From NCBI GenBank assembly GCA_016808115.1, contig JAEQBH010002183.1, positions 124,001-188,000 of the forward strand: 64,000 bases of DNA. Reading direction: 5' to 3'. How positions within the stretch are numbered: position 1 is the stretch's first letter; each line of letters starts with the position of its first letter. Origin of the DNA: Tetrastigma voinierianum (taxonomy: Eukaryota > Streptophyta > Magnoliopsida > Vitales > Vitaceae). Of this stretch, positions 35,073 to 46,773 are shown piece after piece. Below the pieces are notes generated by a model that saw only the letters and a program-made list of their open reading frames with translations, searched no databases and had not been told where the DNA came from. The translations under genes and the position numbers were made by a program.

Positions 35073-35544
35073 AAAACTTTCATTTTCCCCACCAAAAATA
35101 AATGGAGCTTCATGAATATTCTAGCCTTCTAGGCATTCATACTCCAGTAATCCTGTAGAAACTTCATCAATCATGAGTATTGGTGAGAAAGCATATAAAG
35201 TGAAGAGTAGTGTGTGAAAGAGAATGATCAAATTGACAGAATCATTCTTTTGATATGTGGGAAAGGAAGAAGACCCATCTTCTGATATGGTGGGACTAGG
35301 ACCTTACTTTTTTCTCCCATGTAATGTACCAAGTTTTTTTTTTTCTTTAACTTTCCCTTCAACATAAGAAAAAGTTAAGACATCTCATAAGAAAGTGGAA
35401 GAGAGAGGACATTAATGATGGCAAGCAATCCTGTAAAGTTTATGATGGGTCATATGGTAGGTGCATGTTATTTTTTAAATTAGATACCAGGAAGCCACAA
35501 TCCCAATGATGGTGTGTTCTTATTAGTTATTTATATGTAAATTG

Positions 35545-35790
35545 TAATTTTTTTGGATTTATCGGCACAGTGCTTTTGGTTATACGTTAGGATTTTTAGA
35601 TTTATTCGTTAGGATTTTTAGATTTATCTGTTAAGATTTTCTATTGGTGCTTATAAATATAACCTTATGTTATTGTTTTTAATATAATATTGAACAACTC
35701 GATAATTTCGTTTTATTTATTTGTTTTCTTTTTAATTTTATTGTTTTTCGTGATCGACTCACGTCGATTTGATATCGGAAGCGTAAGCTT
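35545..35790 (+). mobile_element. Eroded LTR end with decayed primer-binding site (copia-like)
   Basis: Contains CTTATAAATATAA (TATA-like) at about 35,650-35,662 with a preceding repeated word TTAGGATTTTTAGATTTAT. It is followed at about 35,766 by TTTGATATCGGAAGCGTAAG, a degraded version of the TTGGTATCAGAGC-type site next to a copia LTR. No pol sequence follows. Left boundary not determinable. Confidence 0.45.
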
Positions 35791-35889
35791 TGATCTACGA
35801 GATCAGTGTGTCTTATGATACGCATCAGTTCTGTCTTGATATCCTCCTTTTTGTAACTTGCAACTTGCATTTATATAATTTGAAGTTTA

Positions 35890-38360
35890 TAAAACTCTCT
35901 TTCTCTCAATTCTTTGCTCATTTTTGTTCATGAACATGATTGATGTGTATATATATTAAGTCTAATGCTTTCTCCCCCGTTAAATTGTTGAACTATCAAA
36001 TTAGGTTTGAATATCATGTAAAATAGTTTATTTTTTATTTTTTCTAAAAGGGTAAAGCTTGTAAGATGTGAACTCCATATGCATTTTATGATACATAGCA
36101 TAAATTATTATATACTTAAAATACAATTATTATATTTGCAAAATAAATTTTCATATTTTTAATTATTATATATATTGAAAGAACATGTTTTTTTTTGTAA
36201 CCAAATATTTAAAAATCTTATTAAAAACATTGGAATCTTTTTTTTTTTTTTTTTGTTGAAGAGTCCTATTAATTATCATTGCTACCCAAATTATCTATTA
36301 GAACAATGTTAAACAACTAACTCTCCTAAAATATCTAGACAGTTGACCTTTTTGGTTCAATTGATAGTTGACGTTGGTAAATAGCAACTGATGTGGTTAA
36401 TTAATAACTATTAGCTGATTATATAAATTACTGTTTGATCGGATGTAATTGATTGAAGGTTAATTTACCTATATAAACGTAATAGAGTGATAAAAAAATA
36501 ATGCATAGATATAGAAAAAGAGAACATAATTTTTTTTTGATTCTGATTTTTTTTTAAAGAAATTTCAAGTGATTGATTTAGTTTATATAAGATTATTGTA
36601 GATGAAATAGTAAAAAATATTTATTATTTAGACATAATATTTATATGAATATCGAATTTATTAAAACAATATTTATTTTATTTCATTAGGATTTTAATAT
36701 TTATAAAAAATACTTGCATTAGATTTTAATTAATAATAAAATTAATATATTTTAATTACCATAATAAAACATAAAATATCTCATATTTTTTAATATTCGT
36801 TGAATTCAAATTTTAAATAAAATTTATCATATGATAAAAAGGTTTTTTTTTTTTTAATAAAATCAAGTGAAGATCATGTAAAATTTACATTTATTGTTTA
36901 ATAAGTAATGAGAGTCATTAACTATTTAAAAATAATTAAAATATCAAGAGAATGATAAAAATAGAATTTTGATATTTTAATAAGGCGTTTAGAAAAGCTC
37001 TTATATATGGCTTTTTTAAGTATAGGAGCTCATAGCACTTAAATCAGCTATCAATAACTGATTATGATCTTTGCAAACGGTTCATTAGAAGTGAGGGTTT
37101 AGGTGAATCATTATCCTAACTTCCTCAATTAGATCAACAGCGGGATCAGTATTGAGCAATAGAAGCTGCAAAAACCGACAGCGAGTAGGTGATGAGCAAT
37201 GGCTTCTGCTTAAAAGCTCGAGATAGTATTAAACAAGCGGCTCTGTAAAAGCGCTCAAGAAACATAGGATTTTTGTCTAATATGATTATTGCTTTTTAAT
37301 GTCATTCTGCGTGTGCGTCATTATGGAGCTTTGAATCTATGAATGGAATGAATATTGAATTCTGAGAAAAATGGCTCGAATCGTAACGTCAAACTAAGCC
37401 AAGCCTTTGTGAATCTGTATTTAAACAACCTTCTTAAAAAGTAAAGCTTTTGCTTTTAATATAAATATCATCCTTTTTAACAAACAAATAGAGATGACAG
37501 AAGTGCATATTTGAGATGGATGTGAAAAGGGGGTAGGTTGAGGGTGGAGGGACACATGAAGTTCCTCATCAATAATTGAAGATTGCAGTAAAAAGTAGAA
37601 TTGGTGTTTAGTAGGAAGTAGGAAGTGATGGTGCATGGTGAGTGAAGTGACTAGTGCTTAATGTTCCAAGAAACAGGCAACAGAAAATCAGAAAAGAGGA
37701 GAGGAGGGGAGCATGAAAGAGGGAGTGCAGTCCCACTGTGATCAATTGGGGGGGTCATTGCCAGAGAGGATACGCATTGATCACAGAGGATGATAGGTAG
37801 GTTGGTTGGTGGGGTAGTGGTGAAGGCAGGGTGATTTTATGCACTAACCCCCAAAGTTTCCTTCCTGGTTGAGGCCTCCTCAGTCCTCCCTAAAGCATTC
37901 TGCTTTTGTCGAGTGTTGTTTCTGGCATTTTTGGCTATTTGACATGTCCCCAACCACTGCTTTTTAGTACCACGTGAGCAACAACCCCCCCAAATGCTTT
38001 TGCTGTGACATCAATATTGGGAAATTGGGAAGTTAGATGCTCTCCTATTTGGTATCTACATCTCTTGTGTTATATGTATATGGCTCATAAGCTCTTCCCC
38101 CTATGTTTGCACAAGAAAGAAACCTTTAATTTGTTTTCTTTTTTTTATTTATTACAAGTTGGTTTTGCCCTTTTACTCTTAGCAAAAAGTTAGGAGGAGG
38201 TGGCGACTCTACTACTTGCAAAAAGAAAGGAGGAAGTGGTGAAATTTTGTGTATATTAAATTAAATTTCTTTATAGAATAAAGAAAGACTTTTTATATAA
38301 TAAGGAAAGTTAAAAATATTATTATAGATATTCTAAGACTCGATGGAGTAAGGAGATAAG
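35890..38360. other. Intergenic AT-rich DNA, no gene seen
   Basis: Long A/T runs (36,238-36,254; 36,841-36,856) and no coding signal. About 37,000-37,270 is GC-richer, with repeated AAGCTC/GAGCTT and AAAAGCGCTC words in both orientations, possibly an old inverted-repeat element, but ends could not be placed. Confidence 0.4.
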
Positions 38361-38671
38361 GTACATAAATACCTCTAAGGTTTTCGTATATATATCTCAC
38401 TTTGTCCTGAAACTTTTTTTAATCCCAAAATCCCGTTTATGTTTACTCCTGTAGCAAACTTATGCTCCTCTTGTTAGAAAATGTCACATATGGACAAACA
38501 CTCATTTAACAATCGACATGTGTCAAAGTTTTTAGCTCTTTTGTGATTTTTCTTAACTAGAAGGGAATGCATGAAATATGGTGGTAATAAATGTTAGGAG
38601 TATCTAGATATCAAAAAAAAGTTTATGAATAAAGTGAGATATATGAGAAAACCTCGAGGATATTTGTGCAC
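38361..38671. mobile_element. MITE with about 60-bp terminal inverted repeats
   Basis: Left GTACATAAATACCTCTAAGG, then TATCTCACTTTGTCCTGAAA, matches the reverse complement of the right end (GTGCACAAATATCCTCGAGG, then TATCTCACTTTATTCATAAA) at roughly four of five bases over about 60 bases. 311 bp, no coding. A related left end is at about 44,204. Confidence 0.75.
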
Positions 38672-39864
38672 TTTATGTTGTGGAGTGATGGAGTCCACAA
38701 TACAAGACATGGATACAAGAAACTGGGAAATATGATATGTTTGTGGAATTAAATAGTTGTATGTAATTATCTCATTTGTAATTTTTTTTATGATATAATA
38801 GGAAGATTTTCTTTTATTCGTGGATGTAAACATAGTTAATCAAACTATATTAAAATCTCATGTATCTTTGTGTTAAACATTTTATTTTTACATTCTTGAA
38901 TTACTCTCGTTCATAGATGTATGTATGGTTGATCAAACTATATTAAAACCTCATGTATCTTTGTGTTGAACATTTTATTTTTATATTCTTGAATTAACAT
39001 TATGTATATTAAAGCTTATTTTCATATGGGAACTAAACATTGAAAGAATTAGCCTTGACAAAGACGATAATGGTAACTTGGAATATTTCATTAAATACTA
39101 ACTTGGGTTGTGGTAGCAGTTAGTCCACACCCAACCAAAAGCCAAAAGAATATTCCTAAAGCATCATATCTAAATCCTAAATACCACCTATTTTACTAAA
39201 CAAAAATAAATAAATAAATAAAAAACCAAGCATCATGTGTAAAAACCTTATGTGATGAAGACACGGAAGTAAATATGAATGATCTACCACTTCAAAGCTA
39301 TCATGGATCACTGGTTATACGTCCAAATCAAAGGACCCCACTACATAAATAAGAAAAGAAAAAAATATTTTCTAGAATCATGAACTGCTTTATTCGTGTT
39401 ACATTACAATTGGGGTGGTTGTTTTGATCTTCTCTTCTCCCCATCACAGATTTTTTCTTGTGTCCAAAATTTGAAGAGACCCAAAAGAATTATGGGCCTG
39501 GGACGTTTGACTGGTTCAAGTACTACCGCATGTAAAATATGTTGTCCTTTAATTTGTAAATTCTTCATCCACAAGCTGAAAAAACCACCACCCATCTAAT
39601 AAACAATAGACCACAAACTAAGAAAAAATCCAGATTTGGTCATAGATTCTTCATCGATTTACTAAAACAATCAATCAAAATCATGAATTTGTTATCAGTA
39701 GTAACGTGGTGTGGAGAAATTAAACTTAAGTGGCATCTACCGTGTCAGGAAACCTCCTTTAACAGGTGGATTAATGAATGTTTACCATGTTTAAAAAAAT
39801 CATTTCATGTTGTTCTATTTTATCATAAGACTCCAGTGATTGAAATGATTTTTCACCTCAGGGG

Positions 39865-39866
<2 letters not shown>
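38672..39866. other. Intergenic DNA, no gene seen
   Basis: A tandem-like pair of about 75-base similar segments (AATCAAACTATATTAAAATC near 38,838 and GATCAAACTATATTAAAACC near 38,931) shares CTCATGTATCTTTGTGTT and TACATTCTTGAATTA-like words. Nothing else recognised. Confidence 0.45.

Positions 39867-39936
<70 letters not shown>
39867..39936. repeat. (AT)n microsatellite, about 35 units
   Basis: The longest pure AT run in the window, 70 bases. Confidence 0.96.
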
Positions 39937-39941
<5 letters not shown>

Positions 39942-39944
39942 AAT

Positions 39945-40180
39945 GATTATTTGGGTTCTTGAAAACTGTCTTTGAAAATATTAAGGAGTATTATTTATAT
40001 TTTGATGTTCTTTAGAAACAGTTCTTTTTTATTTATTTATTAAATTTAATGTTTTCAATGTTTTTTGTATTTTTTAAAACTAAAAAAACTAAAAATCAAC
40101 AGTATAAAATGTATTTTCTTTGTCGTTTTATCAGGAAAAAAAAAAAGAAACAGTTTTCAAAAATTGTAAATAAACGGATG
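39945..40180. mobile_element. MITE-like element (candidate)
   Basis: The left side contains GGTTCTTGAAAACTG and the right side GAAACAGTTTTCAAAAATTG, inverted around an AT-rich core; same style as 34,845-35,072. Boundaries uncertain. Confidence 0.35.
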
Positions 40181-41833
40181 CAACGACTACCGGATAATGA
40201 AGGAAATGTGGAATCATGGGATGATTGATTTTATTAAAGAGAGGTAAATTATTGAGAGTGGAATGAAGGGATGAATGATATGACTAAGCACAAAACCTGG
40301 TCTTCATCAAACACTTGAAAAATCAGAGGGAGCAAAAGAAAAAGAAAAAAGAAAAACTCTTGTCTTTACTAAGAGATGGAAGTTTTGAATTGGAAAGGAA
40401 GGAATCAATGAAAAATTTGTGCAGACATCACATGGAAAGAGTGGTGTCCGTGGACCCAGACGCCATTAATAAGTGAGACAAAGAGGTCTAAGGGACGTGG
40501 CTAGGCTCCACTGGTGCCAAACACACTGATGAAGTGATCAGTGATTTAATATCTCACCTGCTCTCTCTCTCTCTCTATATATCAAATAATTTTATCATTT
40601 TCATTTCACACCCATTGAAATTTTGAAGATTTCGCATTGACCCATATATATGTATGCCATTCATATATTCATGGGCTCTTCCCTTTTTTGTTTCTAAATT
40701 TGAATATTTGTTAGTGTACTTTGATTTTTTTTTTTTTTTTTAATTTTTAGGTTTACTTCTTCATGGACGATGTGATGAGTGTGTTTTACGTGTAATGTAA
40801 CTGAAAAAGAGTGAGCACAAAAAGGGTGGGGAAGGTCGGTTTGTAGGGCCACTCAATTGGGTTCAATTTTGTTACAAACTTTTGAAGATAGGAAGTATAT
40901 TTTCTGATTCCTTTTTTCATATGTGTTGTTTTTGGGGCAGGGAACTCCATTCAAGATGTGGGGTTTTGGTGGAGTGTGTCTTTCCTCTTCCATTTCTCAT
41001 AGGCTAACATTTAAAGTGTAATAGGCTTCCCTAAAGGGAGCATCATCATCATCATCATTTCCATTTCTTTCTCTTTAATTTCTTTCACTGCTCCCATTTC
41101 TTTCTCATGCCATGATGTTTTGATATTTTCCTTTGACTACCATGAGATGAACAGATTCAGATCAGAAAACATGCTTGCCCTTTCAAAACTTCTACCATGT
41201 ACATATAACTCAATTGTTATGCCTAATTCTATCCTCTTGATCATGGAAACATAGGATTGCAACCAACAACATGATCCTGCTGATCACACTTTAGAATTGG
41301 ATGGTGGACTAGCAAGAGATGGATGGAAACATATATAGGTTTCTGTTTATTGATACCACTAAAGTACTAGGCTATGATTATTTTTTCCCAACTTTGGAAA
41401 TTACCTCATTCTCTCCCCCTGGACCTCCCCAAGTTGTTCCACCCCTCAGTTTTTGGTGGGTTGCGCCAGGCTAAAAAACACCCACCAAATATCTAGTACA
41501 CCCATGTGCTGCTTTATTTGCCTTTTATCTTCTTTAGACTCACAAACACTCAAAAAGAATGGGGGGTGGTGTTCCTCCAATCAGAAAACAATGGTGACTT
41601 CTCTGTCAAAGTGAAGTCATCAAAGTCATGGTTACAAACCACAAGTAGTGCTGTCATTCCATCCTGTTAGCTGTGTATGTACGTTACTATACTTTTAGGA
41701 GGTTCCTTATCCCAATTCCCAACTGATGTAACTTAACTTGCCCACTTGCGAGTTATCTGTCAAAGTAACGTGGTTTTTGAAAATTTTTTTTTTATTTTAA
41801 CCGATTCTTCGAACTTATGTTCAATCTGTCTCT
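40181..41833. other. Intergenic DNA, no gene seen
   Basis: A CT dinucleotide run at about 40,560-40,576, a T run near 40,725-40,741 and (ATC)n near 41,041-41,057. No conserved protein or RNA signal recognised on either strand. Confidence 0.45.
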
Positions 41834-42157
41834 CCATGCTATATATATAAATGCCATAAAGAAGAGAAACTCTCAATTTAATATTAAAAAAATCGTTATT
41901 AAGACCATAATTGATAATTATAATTTTATTTTTAAATTAAAGTCTATAATTACTAAATACGGCTTTGATTCAAATATGAAGCCACAGTCAGGAAATATAG
42001 CTTTGGTTTAAAAAATAAAATCATAATTAATAATTATGACTTAAGTTAAAAAATAAAATCATAGTTATCAATGGATAAATACGGTTTTAACAATGATCTT
42101 TTATATTAAAATGTGTCTCTTTTCTATGTGGCATTCTTACATGATATACAAAAGCCA
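41834..42157. mobile_element. AT-rich MITE with long imperfect inverted repeats
   Basis: Left AATGCCATAAAGAAGAGAAA, then TTTAATATT and TCGTTATTAAGACC, mirrors the reverse complement of the right end (AATGCCACATAGAAAAGAGA, then TTTAATATA and TCATTGTTAAAACC), with inverted similarity over more than 80 bases. Core words ATAATTATAATTTTATTTTT repeat in both orientations. About 320 bp, no clear target duplication. Confidence 0.65.
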
Positions 42158-44526
42158 AATTAAGTGTTAAGTTTGAAGGGTTGGCTAAAATCTATATTTT
42201 TTTTTCAAAAACCAGTCCATCACCCAAATCTTAAAAACAGATTTAGATTTGTCAATGATGGTGTGGAAGGAATAAGAATAAGTGTTTAAAATTTAATGAT
42301 AAACAAAAAAATGATGCCAACTTTTCTGGTAGATCATGAAGATTTGCTTTTTGTCAAGACAGATAAATGAGAACCATATTCTGGATTTTGTGAGTGGGTG
42401 GAGGAGGATTCATTCATATTCTTGATTGTCAAGCCAACAATGGAGTCTAAAAAGCAAGGATGGGGGGAAAGAGGTAATGCAGATATTTGTGTATATATAT
42501 ATTCAATGAGAGGTAAAGAAAGAGGTATATACATTCCCCATGGCATTCAACCTGTCATTCAAGAAACAGTCTTACTGAAAAGCAATAACTTTGGCTGCTG
42601 CTCTGCTCCTAATCTTGTGTACATATGAGCCATGTGACAGTACTTTATAAAAAGAGGGAGACTCCAGAAGCTGACAAAGAATCCCATAAACTTTACTACT
42701 TTATAACTCAAAATCTTATCATAACATATACATATGGATCTCCTTACTTCTTTTCATTTTTCCTGCAGGATGCTTCCCGTACAGCCCAACACCTTGGTTT
42801 ATTAGGCTTTAAATAATTCAAGTACTTGAAATCTCAGACCACTCTCCGGCTATGCAGTATCCACATTCCACGCCTTTAAGGAATATAATATAGATCCCAA
42901 ACCTCTTATTGTTAGCTGTTTTAGAGTGGGAAAAGTGTGTTTTAAGCCACAAATAATGTCACGTCAAGCTTAGAGTTTTCCAAAATCCAGCATCAATGCA
43001 GTTAGAGTGGGAAAAAAAATAAATTAAATTTCAGTACCTACTATTAATTAAGTTAATATTTAACGGTCATAAAAGTAGTATCTCAAGTTCATTAAGATAA
43101 TACCTAAAGCTCAAATGACTGATTTTTTTTTTTTTTTAAATTAGAGCGATTATGAAGAAAAATAATGAAAGATAAAAATAAATAAATTTTTTAAGATGTG
43201 TGATAAGTCTATTTAACTTTTGTAATGGAGGTGTTTTAGAATCCAATCTTGGCGGAGTGAGGAAAAAGGAGAAAATGGGAAAGGTGTTGGCAAGTTGGAT
43301 GGTCGGACGGGGCATCAGTCACGCAGGTAAAACTTTAAAGTAAAAGCTGGGAATAGTTGCTGTTGAGGAGTGCCACACTGCCACTTGACACCCCCACTGT
43401 TTAGGCTGCCTACACATGACACAAACAGACAATCAAGATGTGGTGGAACCCTTAGGTCTTACTTTTCTTTTCATTTAATAATTAATTAATAAATAAAAAT
43501 TAGAAGTATATGAAACACTCCTTCAATTATGATTTATGCCCCTTCAGAAACATATTGTATTTATTAAATTTTCTCCAAATCAACAACAATAGCCGACGGG
43601 ATAAGAATATAATTCTCTATCTTCTTATTTATCAGGGCTACGCCCACGTGTATCACACAAAAGTACAACTTTGACTATGTATATAATATTACTTTGTCTT
43701 AATTAAAATATTTGAAAGATCATTAAAAAAATATATTTAAAAAGAAAAAGGGAATTTATGCTGTTTCAACTAGTTAAATGTTAAAATAGTACAAAATATA
43801 AAAAAGAACTATATAGAAAGAATCACCTTTAGTAATTCAGCAGTTATTATTAGTATCTCGTGCGGACAGGGTCCAGCCCAAGTAGAGATGTTTGGACCAG
43901 CGGCAACGCAACCTGTAGAACATCTGAAAAGTCTACTCCTTTTGGTCTAGGTATATGCCTAAGAGCTGCTAGGTAGCAAGGAAATTATCATTGGGCTAAA
44001 ACGAGAAACACCATGGAGAAACGAAGTGAGGGCCCAAAATAGAGGAGAGGAGAGGAGAGGAGTGTGTCCATGTTTTTCTGCCAACTTCATGAGGGTACCA
44101 GCACAAGAAGCATGTCGAAGTGGGCCAAGCTAAGCCCAGACAAAAGTTCAAGATAAGTAGTTTGATAGCTACAACCGTACTAGCACGCATGTCCGAGGAC
44201 CAAGGTGCACAAATATCCCCAAGTTATGTGTCTTCCACTTTGCCTTTAAACTTTTTTTGATCCCTAAACTTTTTTCGATTGATCCCAAGATATCCTAACA
44301 TTTACATCCTTAGCTCAGTCATGCCCCTGCAATTAGAAAATGACTCAGATAGATAAAAGCATGTTAAAACCTCTCTTAAACACCCCCCACACATATGAGA
44401 GTTTCTACCACCAAGACTTTTTTAACTGATGAACATGGTGAATTCCAAGAGTAAATGCCACATTCTTTAATTAAAAAAATGTGTCGCGAACAAATCATTA
44501 TTACGAAAAAAATTTCATGGTGCACC
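42158..44526. other. Intergenic DNA, no gene seen
   Basis: No supported gene. A GAGAG(GA) tandem, AGGAG x5, lies at about 44,041-44,063. From about 44,204 (GTGCACAAATATCCCCAAG) a relative of the 38,361-38,671 MITE begins; its right half is not found, possibly removed by the LTR that starts near 44,527. Confidence 0.4.
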
Positions 44527-46235
44527 TGATAGGTGTGAATCTGTTATATTTATATGATTTTCATGTGTTTTTATGCAATATAAATGCTAGATTCGCACTA
44601 ATATCTTATAAAGAAAGCTCTAATCCCTATTTGCTATGTTTTATGTGATTAGAATAAAACTGCCGAAAGCGATAAAAGCAAAATCAAGTTAAGATGAAGT
44701 TGTTGATCTATAAAAGTTTGCTACGCTTTGTCGTGGCAAAGTGGTTCGCCACTACGAAGGAGAAAGCTCGCTGCAACGAAGAGCAAGATGAGTTAAAGAC
44801 TAGTCTCGTGTTCGCCACGACGAAGCTATCCTTTGCCGCAACAAAGAGGTTCGGCACAATGAAGCCACCATTCGCCTCGACGAAGAGAAAGATTATGGAA
44901 AGGCCACCCTTAGGTTTGCCACGGTGAAGAAGCCTTCGCTGCAGCGAATGTCGGCGGGCTTGAGAAACTTCAATTTTTGAGCTCATCATTGACCCATTTT
45001 CCAAGGCTTATAAAGACATGTTCTTTAGACATGATTAGGGTTTTGACTTTGAGGGAGAATACCCTCCTTAAGGTTTCTCCTCTCTTGTTCTTGAACCATT
45101 TTAGGGTTTTTTATCTTGTTTCTTTTTACTTTGGATTTGAAGTTGATATTGAAGATCTAACTCACTAGAGGATCTCTTGTAACTATAGAGTAGGGTTTGA
45201 GCTGATTTTTAGATCTCATTTGTTTTGGATCTCTAAACTCTACTCTCTTTATTAATCTTTCATCATTATGTTTACGTCAAACATGATTTTGTTGGATTTC
45301 TTGGTTGTAACGAGTGGCTAAACTTTTCTCTAGGGTTGATTGTTGAGATTGATGTTTGATTTATATAATATCTAGAATTTATTAGAATTCCATGCCATAC
45401 ATTGCACACAGAATTTCTAGATTATTATGGTTTTGCCTAATTGATATATGTTGGGAAGTGAGTTTAAGACCTAGTGCACAAAGGGTTTCCATAATGATAG
45501 CTAGAAGTATACCCTTAAGCCTTGACCTTTACCCCCAAATGTGTCTCAATTGACAAAATCAACTTAACCTAGTCAAGGAAGTTTAGGAAATTATGAACGC
45601 CTAGTACTAAATGGATTTTATTAGGGGAAGCATCACCTTAGCATTATGTGAGGATCGTATAGACCGAGAAGTGATTGATTCGAACATAATCCGGACAGTC
45701 CCATCGTATGAACAGAGAGGTGACTAATAGGATTCCCAAGGAAAGAATTGACATTTAAAAATATCACATTTAATGACCTAGATGAACCGAAAGGAGAATA
45801 GAGAGTTGGTGTGAGAAAATTATGGGAGACACGAAAGTGTAAACCTAATATTGGTTTCCTTGGATTAAGACAAGTACACTTTTACTTAACCTGTGCTTAT
45901 TGGATATAAATTAAATACATCAATGGAAACAATCAACTCTAGTATTTTTCCTGGAGTTCTTTCTTTAAAATCAACCTATTCCTTGTGAACAAGCATTGTT
46001 CATACCCTGTTTTGTTTTACTTGATTTTGTTTTTATTTTAGATTAGAATGTTTTCTCAAATCTTTGAGTCGCACAAATAGTAAACGACTTAGTAGTCGGG
46101 GTACTTAATCCTCAACAAAACCACACCTTCCTCATGGGAACAATCTTGGTTCGTAATTGAAAACCATTTTATTACTTATGTGACCCTTGCACTTGCGATC
46201 AATAACAAGTTTTTAGTACAATTGTCAGAGACTAA
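44527..46235 (+). mobile_element. Athila/Tat-type LTR with decayed primer-binding site
   Basis: Starts near TGATAGGTGTGAATCTG and ends near CGATCAATAACA (about 46,207). It is followed by TTTTTAGTACAATTGTCAGA, a C-to-T/G-to-A decayed form of the TTTTTGGCGCCGTTGCC phrase that follows Athila LTRs. A block at 44,730-44,950 repeats TTCGCCACNACGAAG-like units and contains the 14-bp palindrome TTCGCTGCAGCGAA (44,935-44,948). No gag-pol follows, so the element is truncated. Boundaries are approximate. Confidence 0.55.
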
Positions 46236-46773
46236 CAAGTCCTCGATGATGTTGCCAACAACTTAACAACACCCAATCCAGCACATCCCCTCCTATACGG
46301 GCTTGGAATGCTAATTTCAAATGTAGAAGTCATAATCACAATTCTAACTCATGCATATGTTACAAGCATGCCAAGGTTGTTTTCATAACTGCAAAATTAT
46401 TCATGGTAAAGCTAAAACTTAAAAAGTACTACCCTCAAACAGGGGAAGGACTTGCTTCAAACAAAATTATGGTAATTGTCTTGTCATAACTCAAACATAA
46501 CGATAAATAGTAGAGTTAATTTACAGAAGAAGAAAAAAAAAGTCACCAGATGCGTACAACAGCAGATGTATATACAAGTCAAGGGGACCGGACCACCTAC
46601 GGTACAGAGCTAGAGCTCATTAACAAGTTCTTATAACAAAAACCACATGAGATAATTAGTCATACCATGCATTAATAAGCACAAACTACTAATGCATGAT
46701 TCTTCAAGATTGTAGGGAAAAAGAAACAGAACAACCTTCCTAGGTCTCAGTGAAACCAAGGAAGAAAAGGTTA
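46236..46773. other. Region between the LTR relic and the MAP kinase gene
   Basis: The part next to 46,774 is probably the kinase 3'UTR (minus strand). No other gene seen. Confidence 0.45.

Noticed and set aside
37493..37515. TGACAGAAG-start resembling miR156
   Set aside because: The rest differs and no hairpin partner is present.
42398..42816. Two adjacent short plus-strand frames
   Set aside because: No motif, no coding bias, flanked by AT-rich DNA; chance frames most likely.
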